A stretch of DNA of 64,000 nucleotides from Gp6-AA40 sp035711805 (GTDB lineage Bacteria > Acidobacteriota > Vicinamibacteria > Vicinamibacterales > UBA2999): positions 1 to 64,000 of the forward strand of contig DASTBV010000100.1 of assembly GCA_035711805.1 (NCBI GenBank), in the 5' to 3' direction. Below the pieces are notes generated by a model that saw nothing but the letters and a program-made list of their open reading frames with translations, searched no databases and was not told the DNA's origin. Below, piece after piece: positions 6,900 through 15,612 of this stretch. The position numbers and the translations under genes were made by a program. Every line of letters begins with the position of its first letter. The stretch's first letter is position 1.

Positions 6900-8351
6900 T
6901 TACGACGGCTTCGACTTGATGTTCCTGACCATCTGATCAAACGGTTCGATGACGCCGTGGACGGGGACGCTTCGCTCGATCTTCAACCCGCGGCGCTCGA
7001 GGTTCCGCAGCACGTTCTCGCCCCACGAGTGGCGCAGCCATGTGGCGTCGTAGAGGTCGGCCTGCACCAGGATCCGATCGCGCGGCACATAGGCGTAGAT
7101 GTTCGTGCCTTCGCGCGGGTTGTCGAGCAGGTGATAGAGCTGCACTTCCATCGACTCGTCCTTCAGCGTCAGCTGATCGTCGACGAGCTCGAAGGTCACC
7201 AGGCGGCGCACCTTCTCGAGTGTGTCCGGCGCGATGGTGTGCTGCCGCGCCACCAGCGACGTGAAGAACGCTTCGTTGGACCTGTGCGTGACGATGGTCA
7301 GCCCCTCGGCGATCGCCACGCGCAGCCCGCCGGAGTGGTCGAAGTGGTGGTGCGACACGATCGCCTTCGTCAGCGGCTTGGGACTCAGCGTGCGCGCCTT
7401 GTCGATCACCGCCTTCGTCCGTGCCTCGTTGACCGGCGCCTCGAACAGAACGAGGTGATCGTCGAACTCGAAGACGACGCTGCGGTGGTTGCCCGAACCG
7501 GCCAGCCACCAGATCCCTTTCGCCACCGGCTCAACCGTCACCACCACGGGCGACGGTTCCGGCGCCTTCGCCTGTCTGAGCGCGGCGGAGAGCGCCAGGT
7601 CCGACATATCGCCGTCGACGGCGTTCTTCGCCACCTGAAGATCGAGCTGGAGGTAATAGTCCATCTTCGTGGTGAGCCGCCGCGGCAGCTTCAGACCGCC
7701 GACCTCTTCGTAGTCTGAAAACCGCGTTTCGATTGCCACGTCGCCCATGTTCGGGTTGGCCGCCATCGACACCACGCGCGTCGGCAGATGCGTGGCGGCG
7801 TCGATACCCAGGGTCATGGTGCCGCCATCCGGCATGGCGATGTCCACGAGCCGTTCGCCGGCCCTGGCGCGGAGGTTCGACAAAGTGATGTCCGCGTCGA
7901 CGATCGTTTTGAGGAACGTGACTGGATGATGCAGCAGCTCGCTGCGGCGATCGCGCGCGGCAGCCGCACCGGCGCGGGAGACGGTTCCGCTGGCGGAGAC
8001 GTTATAGGCGGCGTCGCCGTCGATTCCCTGCGTCTGCCGCTGCACCAGCTCACCGGCGAAGAGGAACTGCGCTTCGCGCACCTGCTGCACGCGCGTTCGC
8101 CAGTTCACCAGGTCGATTCGCCGGGTGTACTCGGTGACCTTCCATACCGGCAGCTCGTCCTCCGGCGTGCGGTTCTGTCCCGCGTTCGGCGCCGTGCCGG
8201 TGCCTTGAATGGTCAGCGCCTTCACCTCCCTGATCCGGCCGGCGCCACCCATCGCCTCGACGGCATCGTCGATGACCTGCTGTTCCTGGGTTGCCGGAGC
8301 GCAGGCGCACAGAAGGGATGCGACGAGAACGGTCGCGTATCGTGTGATCAC
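6900..8351 (-). CDS. MBL-fold metallohydrolase lipoprotein
   Basis: 483 residues from a GTG start. A lipobox-like LLCAC near residue 16 predicts a lipoprotein. Residues 25-280 form an N-terminal beta-rich region (VIDDAVEAMGGAGRIREVKALTI, then SDYEEVGGLKLPRRLTTKM), of a kind often found before MBL domains in this phylum. The metallo-beta-lactamase domain occupies about residues 280-480. It shows the metal motif SHHHFDHSGG (about 333-342), VTHRSNEAFF, and a final HGVIEP that may supply a further histidine. This is a secreted Zn-hydrolase of unknown substrate. It is followed by a repeat and preceded by the KPG-domain gene on the same strand. Confidence 0.88.
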   Translation of the reverse strand: MITRYATVLVASLLCACAPATQEQQVIDDAVEAMGGAGRIREVKALTIQGTGTAPNAGQNRTPEDELPVWKVTEYTRRIDLVNWRTRVQQVREAQFLFAGELVQRQTQGIDGDAAYNVSASGTVSRAGAAAARDRRSELLHHPVTFLKTIVDADITLSNLRARAGERLVDIAMPDGGTMTLGIDAATHLPTRVVSMAANPNMGDVAIETRFSDYEEVGGLKLPRRLTTKMDYYLQLDLQVAKNAVDGDMSDLALSAALRQAKAPEPSPVVVTVEPVAKGIWWLAGSGNHRSVVFEFDDHLVLFEAPVNEARTKAVIDKARTLSPKPLTKAIVSHHHFDHSGGLRVAIAEGLTIVTHRSNEAFFTSLVARQHTIAPDTLEKVRRLVTFELVDDQLTLKDESMEVQLYHLLDNPREGTNIYAYVPRDRILVQADLYDATWLRHSWGENVLRNLERRGLKIERSVPVHGVIEPFDQMVRNIKSKPS

Positions 8352-8363
8352 TGGGACGTCACC

Positions 8364-8780
8364 TCAGCACCCGGCCGTTCCAACGGCTTCCGAGCCTTCG
8401 AACGCGCGGCCATCGATCGTTTTCCCAGTGACTCTGATGATCTGGTTCCCGCACGTAACCTGCATGTCGCGCACGCGCACCAGCAGCATCCGATCGACGT
8501 CCCCGTCCCGGTCGATATCCTCGAGCATCGACCGGAACACCGACGCTTCTTTCCCCTGTGGGCCGACGAGAATCGTCTCGGGATCGGCAGTCGCCGCGTC
8601 GAACTGCGGCGTCGTCAGAATCACGATCGGCAACATGCCTTCGCGTCCGGGCTCGATGGTCACCTTCTCGTCGCCGGGCTTCACGTCGATGGCGACCTTC
8701 AGCGGTGGCTGCATGGCGAGCGTCATCGACCCGGCGGCAACAATGGCGAACAGTCCTCCTGCGAAGCAGTGCACGTGCAT
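8364..8780 (-). CDS. Exported protein with KPG/FDAxxxDP-type domain
   Basis: 138 residues starting MHVHCFAGG, with a signal peptide ending near LAMQPP. The rest matches a small extracellular domain seen in many secreted bacterial proteins: AIDVKPGDE, LPIVILTTPQFDAATADPETI, then DIDRDGDVDRMLLVRV and TGKTIDGRAFEGSEAV. DxDxDGDxD is a dockerin/EF-hand-like calcium loop. The domain usually sits at the end of larger proteins; here it is stand-alone. GGAGG lies 7 nt upstream of the start and TATCAT lies further upstream. It stops 12 nt before the MBL gene begins and could be co-transcribed with it. A role in calcium-dependent surface binding is only inference. Confidence 0.72.
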   Translation of the reverse strand: MHVHCFAGGLFAIVAAGSMTLAMQPPLKVAIDVKPGDEKVTIEPGREGMLPIVILTTPQFDAATADPETILVGPQGKEASVFRSMLEDIDRDGDVDRMLLVRVRDMQVTCGNQIIRVTGKTIDGRAFEGSEAVGTAGC

Positions 8781-8833
8781 AGGTCGGCCTCCGGGCGAGA
8801 TGATAACGCGCGCCGCCAACCCCGGTATGTGCT

Positions 8834-8849
8834 GGTTTCTTGACGAAAC
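8834..8849 (+). promoter_or_regulatory. GGTTTCTTGAC(A/G)AAAC element, kinase promoter copy
   Basis: GGTTTCTTGACGAAAC matches the other two copies except for G at position 12. Its TTGACG ends 42 nt before a consensus TATAAT. Only the right half of the TGTCAAG-N4-CTTGACA dyad is kept (14 of 18 positions match). Confidence 0.55.
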
Positions 8850-8887
8850 TCCGACAAATCTCCACGTCATCACACAATAGGGCTGCT

Positions 8888-8893
8888 TATAAT
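8888..8893 (+). promoter_or_regulatory. -10 box TATAAT of the histidine kinase operon
   Basis: A perfect TATAAT lies 19 nt before the ATG at 8913. It overlaps an in-frame ATG at 8892, which therefore cannot be the translation start of a message from this promoter. Confidence 0.55.
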
Positions 8894-8912
8894 GCGCGCC
8901 CGACGCCCAGCT

Positions 8913-10979
8913 ATGCACGTGCCCCAATGGCTCCGCCCGCCTCGATTGCTGCTGCTGGTTTTTGTCGGGACGATGCTGTCGTTTCTCGCCGGGCTGGGCT
9001 ATTTCGGCTGGCAGTCGATTGAACAGAATCGGGCCTTGCAGGACGACAACGTGCGCGGAGCGGTCGAGCGGGCGGCAGACCTGATCACATCCGAAATCCG
9101 CCAGAAGCTGACCGAATTCGATAACGAGCTGGAACGTCTGGCCGCGGCTCCCGCCGGCGAACTCGACGCCGCGGCGGCAGCGCTGGGAAAGAAGCTCGGC
9201 GACGACGCGCTGCTCGTCGTGTTCGAGGCGGACACCGTTCGCGCCTACCCCACGCAGCGGTTGCTGTACCGCCCTGCGGTCGCAGCGCCCGACGAACCGG
9301 ACCCGCAGGTGTTTGCTCCCGGCGAGGTCTACGAGGAGCAGGGCGAGGATTACCCGCGAGCGATCCTGTACTTCCGTGATCTGGCTGACAGCGAAGACTC
9401 GCCTGACATTCGCGCCGGCGCCCTCTACCGGCTTGCTCGCAACCAGAAGAAGCTCGGTCGCCCCACGGATGCTCTGGCGACCTATGCCGAATTGGAGCGC
9501 ATTCCGTCCGCGTGGGTCGCCGACCGCCCCGCAGATCTCCTTGCGCGATCGCTTCGAGCGGGCCTGCTCGCGGAACTCGGCCGCCGCGAGGAGCTGCTGG
9601 AGGAAGCCCGGCGGCTCGATGTGGACCTGCATAGCGGCCGATGGCCGCTGACCCGCCCCCAGTTTCTCGGCTACGCGAACCAGATACAAGAATGGCTCGG
9701 CCGCCGCGACCCGGGCCTGCCACCACAGGATCAGCCGGCGATGGCTCTGGCCACGTCAGTCGAAGACCTGTGGCGCGACTGGCAGCGCGATGCCATCAAC
9801 CCAACCGGACGCGCCATGTTCATCGCCGAGGGACGTCCGCTGCTTCGTATCTGGCGGGGAAGAAGCGACCGCTTTCTGGCGCTGGTGGGAGGGGCGACGT
9901 TCCTCAAGGATCAACTGATTGACCCGTTGAACGCGATGCTGGACGAGCGCGAGGTGGGCATCGTGCTCTCGGACCCCGCCACGAAGTTCACCTTGTCGCA
10001 CGCGCTCCGGACGGCCGGTCCGGCTGGGAGGACCACGCGCGAGCCTTTTCGGTCCGATCAGTTGATGGATGACACACAGCTGCCGTGGAATCTTCGCGTC
10101 ATCAGCGCGAGCCCGGGGCCCGATGCCGCGGAATTCGCCAGGAGCCGCCAGCTCCTGATCGTCGCCATCGCCATTCTCGCGCTCCTGGTGGTGGCCGGCG
10201 GCTACTTCAGCGGCCGCGCCATCACGCGCGAGATGGAGGCGGCGCGGCTGCAATCCGATTTCGTCGCCGCCGTGTCACACGAGTTCCGGACACCGCTCAC
10301 GCTGCTTCGTCAGTTCTCCGATCTGCTCGCGGACGGGCGCGTTTCGAACGACGAGGAACGACACCAGTACTACGCAGCGATCCAACGCGGCACGCGGCGG
10401 CTGACGCGGCTCGTCGAAGATCTGCTGGACTTCGGGCGCATGGAGGCGGGGTCGCATGGATTCCGTTTCGCGAAACTCGACACGCAGGAATGGATCGCCC
10501 GCCTTGTCGCCGACTTCAAAGATCAGTTCCGCGGACAGGGATACGAGGTGATGCTCGACTGGGCGGTCCCCGAGGGTGCCGTCGTCCACGCCGACGAAGC
10601 GGCGATCAGCCGCGCGCTGTGGAACCTGCTGGACAACGCCGTCAAGTATTCGCCCTCGTCGAAGACGATCTGGATCGGCGGAACGATCGGTGACGGCAAG
10701 CTGACGGTCAGCGTGCGCGACCGCGGCATCGGTGTGCCGCATGCAGATCGCCGCGCCATTTTTCGCAAGTTCGTACGCGGCTCCATGCCGGACGGAAGTG
10801 TGGTGAGGGGTACGGGCCTCGGACTCGCCCTCGTCGAACAAATCATGCACGCCCACGGCGGCGAAGTGCGTCTCGACAGCACCTCGCCGGACGGCAGCAC
10901 GTTTTCGCTCGTGCTGCCTATCACGGTGCCGGCCAACGCCGTCGCCACTCGCGCACAGGCGCCGGCCGTTCAGAGGTAA
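8913..10979 (+). CDS. Sensor histidine kinase with TPR-like periplasmic region
   Basis: 688 residues from the ATG at 8913; an earlier in-frame ATG at 8892 lies inside the TATAAT box. TM1 is near residues 10-32 and TM2 near 413-434, which leaves a periplasmic sensor region of about 380 residues. That region contains TPR-like helices (GALYRLARNQKKLG, DALATYAELERI). The HisKA box FVAAVSHEFRTPL (His near 457) is followed by N (NLLDNAVKYS), G1 (RDRGIGVP) and G2 (GTGLGLALV) boxes of the ATPase domain. It would autophosphorylate and pass phosphate to the receivers encoded next. The following gene starts 3 nt after the stop, so this is the first gene of a signalling operon. Confidence 0.93.
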   Translation: MHVPQWLRPPRLLLLVFVGTMLSFLAGLGYFGWQSIEQNRALQDDNVRGAVERAADLITSEIRQKLTEFDNELERLAAAPAGELDAAAAALGKKLGDDALLVVFEADTVRAYPTQRLLYRPAVAAPDEPDPQVFAPGEVYEEQGEDYPRAILYFRDLADSEDSPDIRAGALYRLARNQKKLGRPTDALATYAELERIPSAWVADRPADLLARSLRAGLLAELGRREELLEEARRLDVDLHSGRWPLTRPQFLGYANQIQEWLGRRDPGLPPQDQPAMALATSVEDLWRDWQRDAINPTGRAMFIAEGRPLLRIWRGRSDRFLALVGGATFLKDQLIDPLNAMLDEREVGIVLSDPATKFTLSHALRTAGPAGRTTREPFRSDQLMDDTQLPWNLRVISASPGPDAAEFARSRQLLIVAIAILALLVVAGGYFSGRAITREMEAARLQSDFVAAVSHEFRTPLTLLRQFSDLLADGRVSNDEERHQYYAAIQRGTRRLTRLVEDLLDFGRMEAGSHGFRFAKLDTQEWIARLVADFKDQFRGQGYEVMLDWAVPEGAVVHADEAAISRALWNLLDNAVKYSPSSKTIWIGGTIGDGKLTVSVRDRGIGVPHADRRAIFRKFVRGSMPDGSVVRGTGLGLALVEQIMHAHGGEVRLDSTSPDGSTFSLVLPITVPANAVATRAQAPAVQR

Positions 10980-10982
10980 CGC

Positions 10983-12092
10983 ATGCCTCGCATTCTGATT
11001 GTCGAAGACGAGCCTGATATCGCGCTCGGTCTGAAGATTGACCTGACGCACGAGGGCTATGACGTCGAGGTGGTCCAGGACGGCGAAGCGGCGCTCGAGC
11101 GCGCCGCCCGCGGCTCGCTCGACCTGATCCTCCTCGACGTGATGCTGCCGAAAAAGGATGGCTTCGCGGTGTGCCGCGAGCTGCGGCGGTGGGACAACCA
11201 GACGCCAATCGTGGTGCTGACGGCCCGGGCTCACGAACTGGAAAAGGCCAAAGGGCTCGAGCTCGGTGCCGACGACTATGTCACCAAGCCGTACAGCCCG
11301 GTCGAGCTGCGGGCGCGGATCAAGTCGATCTTCAGGCACCGGAACGCATGGCTCGGTGACAGCGCCCGTCTCGATCGTGAGCTGCGCACCGCTGCCGACG
11401 TGCAGCAGCGGCTGCTTCCGCAAACGCGCCCGGCGATCAGCTCGCTCGATTACGTCGGTTATTGTCAGCCGGCGCAGCTCGTCGGCGGCGATTACTACGA
11501 CTTTCTCGATCTGTCCGACGATCGGCTCGGCCTCGTCGTCGCCGATGTATCGGGCAAGGGTGCATCCGCAGCCCTGGTCATGGCGTCGCTGCACGGCTGT
11601 CTGCGCGCCCACGCCACCGGCGACGGCCGCCAGCTCGATGACATCGTCAACGCAGCGAACACACTGCTCCACGCTGCAACCGACGCCAGCCGCTACGCGA
11701 CACTCTTCTACGGCATGTATTCGGGAGAGTCCCGCGAACTGCTGTACGTGAACGCGGGCCATCCGGGAGCGCTCGTCGCGCGCGGCCGCGAGATCCAGCG
11801 GCTCGACTCCGATTGCCCGCCGCTCGGCATGTTCGAACACATCGCCGCGGTCGTCAGACGCGTCGAGCTGCGAGCCGGCGATCGCCTGCTGATCTTCAGC
11901 GATGGGTTGTCCGAGGCAGCGGACGCGCAGGGCACAGAGTTTGGCAGCTCGAACGCAGCGGCGGTGCTGTCGAACGACAGCCTCCAGTCTGCCGAGGCGA
12001 TCCGCGACGGGCTGCTTCGCGCGCTGAGCGGCCACACGGCGGGATGCCGGCCGGCAGACGACGTGACGGTGATCAGTGGTGTGGTGCGATAG
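10983..12092 (+). CDS. Response regulator with PP2C/SpoIIE-type phosphatase output
   Basis: 369 residues. The receiver spans 1-120 with the acidic pair in IVEDEPD, the phospho-acceptor in LILLDVMLP (about D51) and the Lys in DDYVTKPYSP. A helical linker (ELRTAADVQQRLLPQ) leads into a SpoIIE-like PP2C phosphatase: PAQLVGGDYYDF, VVADVSGKGASAALVMA, YVNAGHPGALV, LLIFSDGLSEA and a final DDVTVI. RsbU/SpoIIE-type phosphatases dephosphorylate anti-sigma-factor antagonists or act as regulators of partner switching. No STAS or RsbW-like partner is in the window. The receiver is strikingly similar to that of the next gene. Confidence 0.93.
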   Translation: MPRILIVEDEPDIALGLKIDLTHEGYDVEVVQDGEAALERAARGSLDLILLDVMLPKKDGFAVCRELRRWDNQTPIVVLTARAHELEKAKGLELGADDYVTKPYSPVELRARIKSIFRHRNAWLGDSARLDRELRTAADVQQRLLPQTRPAISSLDYVGYCQPAQLVGGDYYDFLDLSDDRLGLVVADVSGKGASAALVMASLHGCLRAHATGDGRQLDDIVNAANTLLHAATDASRYATLFYGMYSGESRELLYVNAGHPGALVARGREIQRLDSDCPPLGMFEHIAAVVRRVELRAGDRLLIFSDGLSEAADAQGTEFGSSNAAAVLSNDSLQSAEAIRDGLLRALSGHTAGCRPADDVTVISGVVR

Positions 12093-12101
12093 CGGGGACC
12101 T

Positions 12102-12776
12102 ATGAGCCGGATTCTTATTGTCGAAGACGATCCTGACATCGCCCTCGGCCTGCAGCACGACCTGCGGCTCGAGGGCTATGACGTCGAAGTCGCCGGCGAT
12201 GGCCAGAAGGCGATCGACCGCGGGGAGACGGGCATTTTCGACCTGATCCTCCTGGACGTGATGCTGCCGATGAAGGACGGCTTCGAGGTCTGCCGTGAGC
12301 TGCGGCGGGCGCGCGTGCGCACGCCGATCATCCTGCTGACGGCGAAGAGCCACGAGGCGGAAAAGATACTGGGGCTGGAACTGGGCGCCGACGATTACGT
12401 GACCAAGCCGTTCAGCCCGATGGAGCTGCGCGCCCGCATCAAGGCGGCCCTTCGACGCGGCGCGGGCGAACCGCGGCAGGTCTATGCCTTCGGTGATTTC
12501 GAACTGGACTTCGGACGCTTCGAGGTCCGTCGCGGCGGCCGATCGGTCGATCTCACGCCGATCGAGTTCAAGCTGCTGGCGACGCTGGTGCAGAACCGCC
12601 GGCGCGTCTTGACCCGGCAGCAGCTGCTCGACCAGGTATGGGGCCGGGACGTCTACGTGACAGATCGCGTCGTGGACACCCATATCGGCAACCTGCGGAA
12701 AAAGATCGAAACCGACGCCGAGCAACCCTCGTATCTGGTGAGCGTCCGCGGCGTGGGCTACCGGTTCGAGGGGTAG
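12102..12776 (+). CDS. OmpR/PhoB-family response regulator
   Basis: 224 residues. The receiver spans 1-120 (IVEDDPD, LILLDVMLP with D near 51, DDYVTKPFSP). A winged-helix DNA-binding domain spans about 128-222: FGDFELDFGRFEVRRGG, LTPIEFKLLATLVQN, VLTRQQLLDQVWG, VDTHIGNLRKKIE and VRGVGYRFEG. It is the transcriptional output of the signalling operon and begins 9 nt after the phosphatase gene. An 18-nt palindrome containing the shared TTGACA element begins 8 nt after its stop codon. I infer, without proof, that this protein could bind that element. Confidence 0.95.
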   Translation: MSRILIVEDDPDIALGLQHDLRLEGYDVEVAGDGQKAIDRGETGIFDLILLDVMLPMKDGFEVCRELRRARVRTPIILLTAKSHEAEKILGLELGADDYVTKPFSPMELRARIKAALRRGAGEPRQVYAFGDFELDFGRFEVRRGGRSVDLTPIEFKLLATLVQNRRRVLTRQQLLDQVWGRDVYVTDRVVDTHIGNLRKKIETDAEQPSYLVSVRGVGYRFEG

Positions 12777-12784
12777 ATTTCATC

Positions 12785-12806
12785 TGTCAAGGTTTCTTGA
12801 CAAAAC
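12785..12806 (+). promoter_or_regulatory. TGTCAAG-N4-CTTGACA palindrome, DUF1800 promoter copy
   Basis: TGTCAAGGTTTCTTGACA (12785-12802) is a perfect 7+7 dyad with GTTT centre, and the 16-nt core GGTTTCTTGACAAAAC is 12791-12806. Its TTGACA ends 52 nt before TATGCT at 12855. A 27-nt stretch around it is identical to the copy at 27888-27905 read on the other strand. Confidence 0.6.
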
Positions 12807-12854
12807 CACACGGAATCAGGCCCAAACGCTCATTCGCAGCCCGGGCGACTCGTT

Positions 12855-12860
12855 TATGCT
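12855..12860 (+). promoter_or_regulatory. -10-like TATGCT before the DUF1800 gene
   Basis: TATGCT lies 52 nt after the TTGACA of the palindrome and 51 nt before the ATG at 12912. GGGGGACCAGGA before the start may act as ribosome binding site. Confidence 0.35.
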
Positions 12861-12911
12861 GCGCGACAGACTGTTGGGCACCCTCTTTCGGGGGACCAGG
12901 AACGCGCAGCC

Positions 12912-15602
12912 ATGACATCAACTCCAACCCGCGCTCTCTTCATCCTGGCGATCGTTGCTACGGCGCCGCTCTTCGTCAGCGCACAAAACGCCGACATGCC
13001 GGGCCTCCTGCTCGAAGCGGCCATTCAGAAGGAAGTCGCCTCCGGCTGCGCCACGGCCATCCCGGAGTTCGAAAACCTCTTGACCCGCTTCCCGGATGAA
13101 CGAGCCGTCGTGCCGCAGGCGCTCTGGCGTCTGGGACAGTGCTACGACCGACGGGGTGATTTACGGGCGCGACAGACGTTCGAGCGTCTGGTGCGCGACT
13201 ATCCCGATCACAAGCTCGCGCAGCGCGCGCGGACGAAGCTCGCGGCGTACTTCGACGAAGGCAGCGCCGGTCCGTTAGAAGTCGCCGTGCGCGAAGTGTG
13301 GACGCGCGCCGACACCACCACGCAGTTCCTGGGCAACAACGGCAACGTCAACCCGCGCGTCGTCATCTTCAACGACCTCGCCGTCTACGATGCACAGGCC
13401 AACGAGGGAAAAGGCGAGGTCAGGCGTCTCTCGTCGGGCGTGCGCGCGGCCGCCTATCCGGTCGTGTCGCCAACGGGCCAGGTCGCCTATCTGAGCTGGA
13501 GCGGCGACATCAAACAGCGGATCGACAGCCAGCGTGACCGCGGCGCCGGCCCGCGGCCTGTTACCGAGCTGCGCGTCGTGCGTCAGAACGGCCAGGGCGA
13601 CCGCGTGCTGATCGCCGACCCGAAACTGCCGTGGCTGCGACCGTACGCATGGTCACCCGACGGCAAGCACATCCTGTCGGTGTTCGAGCGGAGCGATGGC
13701 ACGCGGCAGATTGGTCTCGTTGACGAGCGGGATGGCGCGACGCGAGTCCTCACGTCGCTGCCCTGGCTCTCGCCGCAAGGCATGGCCTTCTCACCGGACG
13801 GCAGCTACATCGCCTACGAGGTAGCGACACCACGAAACTCGCGGCAGCAGGACTTCTACATCATGTCCGTCGACGGTGGTTCGTCCACGGTCGAGCGGCG
13901 CTACTCACTGAATCTGGCGATGCAGCGCGGGCCGGTCCTCACCGACGACCAGCTTGCCGTGCATCTGCTGAACCGGATCGGATTCGGGCCGCGGCCAGGC
14001 GATATCGAGAGAGTCAAAGCGCTCGGGATTGAGGGCTACCTCGAGCAGCAGCTCTACCCGGAGCGCCTTCCCGACCCTGTTGTGGACGCGAAGCTCGCCG
14101 GGTATACCTCGCTGACGATGGACATCCCGACGCTCTTGACGACCACCGGGCCGCCCGTGGCCGTTGGCAACAGACGACGGGCCACGATCTTCGATCGGGC
14201 AGACATGGCCCGTCAGCTGCCGATGCCCGCGACGCAGATGCCGGGGGACGAAACACGGGTCTTCCTGCACCCCGATCGCCCACGCGATCTGGAAGCGCAC
14301 ACGGCGCGGCTGATTCGCGGCGTCTTCAGCGAGCGCCAGCTGTTCGAGGTGGTCGTCGACTTCTGGATGAACCACTTCAACGTCAATCACGGCGATCACC
14401 AGCTGACGCCGCATTTCGAGGAGCAGGCGATCCGCAAACACGCCTTCGGAAAGTTCGAGGATCTGCTCCGCGCGACGGCGATGCACCCGCGGATGCTCTA
14501 CTACCTCGACAACTGGAAAAGCTCGGCACCGGCGGAGATCGTCCAGAAGCGGATCGCCGCGCTGAAGGCGTCGTCGCAGGGCGACGCGCTGATTGCGCTG
14601 ATGGAGCGGTTGCCGTTCCTCGAGGCCAACAAGGGACTGAACGAGAATTTCGCCCGAGAGCTGCTCGAACTCCACACCGTGGGCGTAGACGGCGGCTACA
14701 CACAGAACGACGTGATCGAGATCGCGAAGGTGCTCACCGGCTGGACGATCTCGGGGAAAGGCGTTCCCAACGGACGCGAAGACGACGGCGTGTTCTTCTT
14801 CGACCCGCTGATGCACGTCGACGGCAGCAAGACCGTGCTCGGGCAGACGATTCCCGGCGGAGGCGTTGACGAAGGCGAGAAGCTGCTGAAGATGCTCGCG
14901 ACGCACCGCTCGACCGCGCGTTTCCTGTCAACGAAGCTGGCGCGCAGGTTCATTGCCGACGAACCGCCGCAGGCGGTCATCGATGCCGCGGCACGAACGT
15001 TCGAGAAGACCGGCGGGGACATCCGGGAGGTGCTGCGGACGATTCTGACGTCACCGCACTTTCGTTCGCCCGATGCCTATCAGGCGAAGATCAAGAAACC
15101 GATCGAGCTGGTGTTCAGTTCGCTCCGCGCCGTGGGGGCTGATTTCCGCGACCCGCTCTTTGCCGGCGCCGGTGGCCCGGTGCGAATTTCGGGCAACCAG
15201 AGCATCCTCGGCCGAATGGGCGAGCGCGTGTATGACTACCAGGCGCCTGACGGCAACCCGGATGTCGGGCCTGCCTGGATCAACTCGAATGCGCTCCTTG
15301 CACGGCTCGATTTCGCCAACCGCCTGGCCACCGGCAAGCTGCCGGAGGTGCAGATGAACCTGCAATCAGCGCAGCGGCTCCTCGAGCAGATGGGCGTCAC
15401 GCGGCCGACGCCTGCGCAGATCGAACAGACGCGCGCGATGCTGCAGGCGGCGGCAGCGGCGGATGCCGCGCGCACGACGAGTACACAGACCTCGATGATG
15501 ATGGCCGGCGGCAGCACCGCCGCGGCAAAGACGGCGCCGATCGATGCGACTGCCGTCGCAGTAGCGGCAATGCTGGGTTCGCCCCAGTTCCAGAAGCGAT
15601 AA
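12912..15602 (+). CDS. TPR/beta-propeller/DUF1800 fusion protein
   Basis: 896 residues. A signal peptide (1-24) is followed by a TPR-like stretch (about 30-120: ALWRLGQCYDRRGDLRARQTFERLV). WD40-like/PD40 blades occupy about 150-320 (YAWSPDGKHILSVFE, MAFSPDGSYIAYEV). A full DUF1800 domain runs from about 345 to the end: LTDDQLAVHLLNRIGFGPRPGD, FWMNHFNVN, NENFARELLELHTVGVDGGYTQ, DVIEIAKVLTGWTI. DUF1800 proteins normally begin close to their own signal peptide and sit beside a DUF1501 gene, as here; their function is unknown. The join at about residue 325-345 looks like a fusion of a PD40 protein with DUF1800. The Ala/Thr-rich segment near 845-880 is low complexity. Confidence 0.9.
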   Translation: MTSTPTRALFILAIVATAPLFVSAQNADMPGLLLEAAIQKEVASGCATAIPEFENLLTRFPDERAVVPQALWRLGQCYDRRGDLRARQTFERLVRDYPDHKLAQRARTKLAAYFDEGSAGPLEVAVREVWTRADTTTQFLGNNGNVNPRVVIFNDLAVYDAQANEGKGEVRRLSSGVRAAAYPVVSPTGQVAYLSWSGDIKQRIDSQRDRGAGPRPVTELRVVRQNGQGDRVLIADPKLPWLRPYAWSPDGKHILSVFERSDGTRQIGLVDERDGATRVLTSLPWLSPQGMAFSPDGSYIAYEVATPRNSRQQDFYIMSVDGGSSTVERRYSLNLAMQRGPVLTDDQLAVHLLNRIGFGPRPGDIERVKALGIEGYLEQQLYPERLPDPVVDAKLAGYTSLTMDIPTLLTTTGPPVAVGNRRRATIFDRADMARQLPMPATQMPGDETRVFLHPDRPRDLEAHTARLIRGVFSERQLFEVVVDFWMNHFNVNHGDHQLTPHFEEQAIRKHAFGKFEDLLRATAMHPRMLYYLDNWKSSAPAEIVQKRIAALKASSQGDALIALMERLPFLEANKGLNENFARELLELHTVGVDGGYTQNDVIEIAKVLTGWTISGKGVPNGREDDGVFFFDPLMHVDGSKTVLGQTIPGGGVDEGEKLLKMLATHRSTARFLSTKLARRFIADEPPQAVIDAAARTFEKTGGDIREVLRTILTSPHFRSPDAYQAKIKKPIELVFSSLRAVGADFRDPLFAGAGGPVRISGNQSILGRMGERVYDYQAPDGNPDVGPAWINSNALLARLDFANRLATGKLPEVQMNLQSAQRLLEQMGVTRPTPAQIEQTRAMLQAAAAADAARTTSTQTSMMMAGGSTAAAKTAPIDATAVAVAAMLGSPQFQKR

Positions 15603-15612
15603 GAAGGAGCGC

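Noticed and set aside
8892..8912. Kinase start at the ATG at 8892
   Set aside because: This ATG overlaps the consensus TATAAT at 8888-8893, so a message from that promoter cannot contain it; the ATG at 8913 is preferred.
10275..12725. 816-codon minus-strand open frame across the kinase and both regulators
   Set aside because: It crosses three well-supported plus-strand genes and contains a repeated segment only because the two receivers are duplicates.
12797..12826. TTGACA at 12797 as an ordinary -35 box
   Set aside because: At all three copies of the element there is no -10-like hexamer 16-18 nt downstream; the nearest good hexamer is 42 or 52 nt away.
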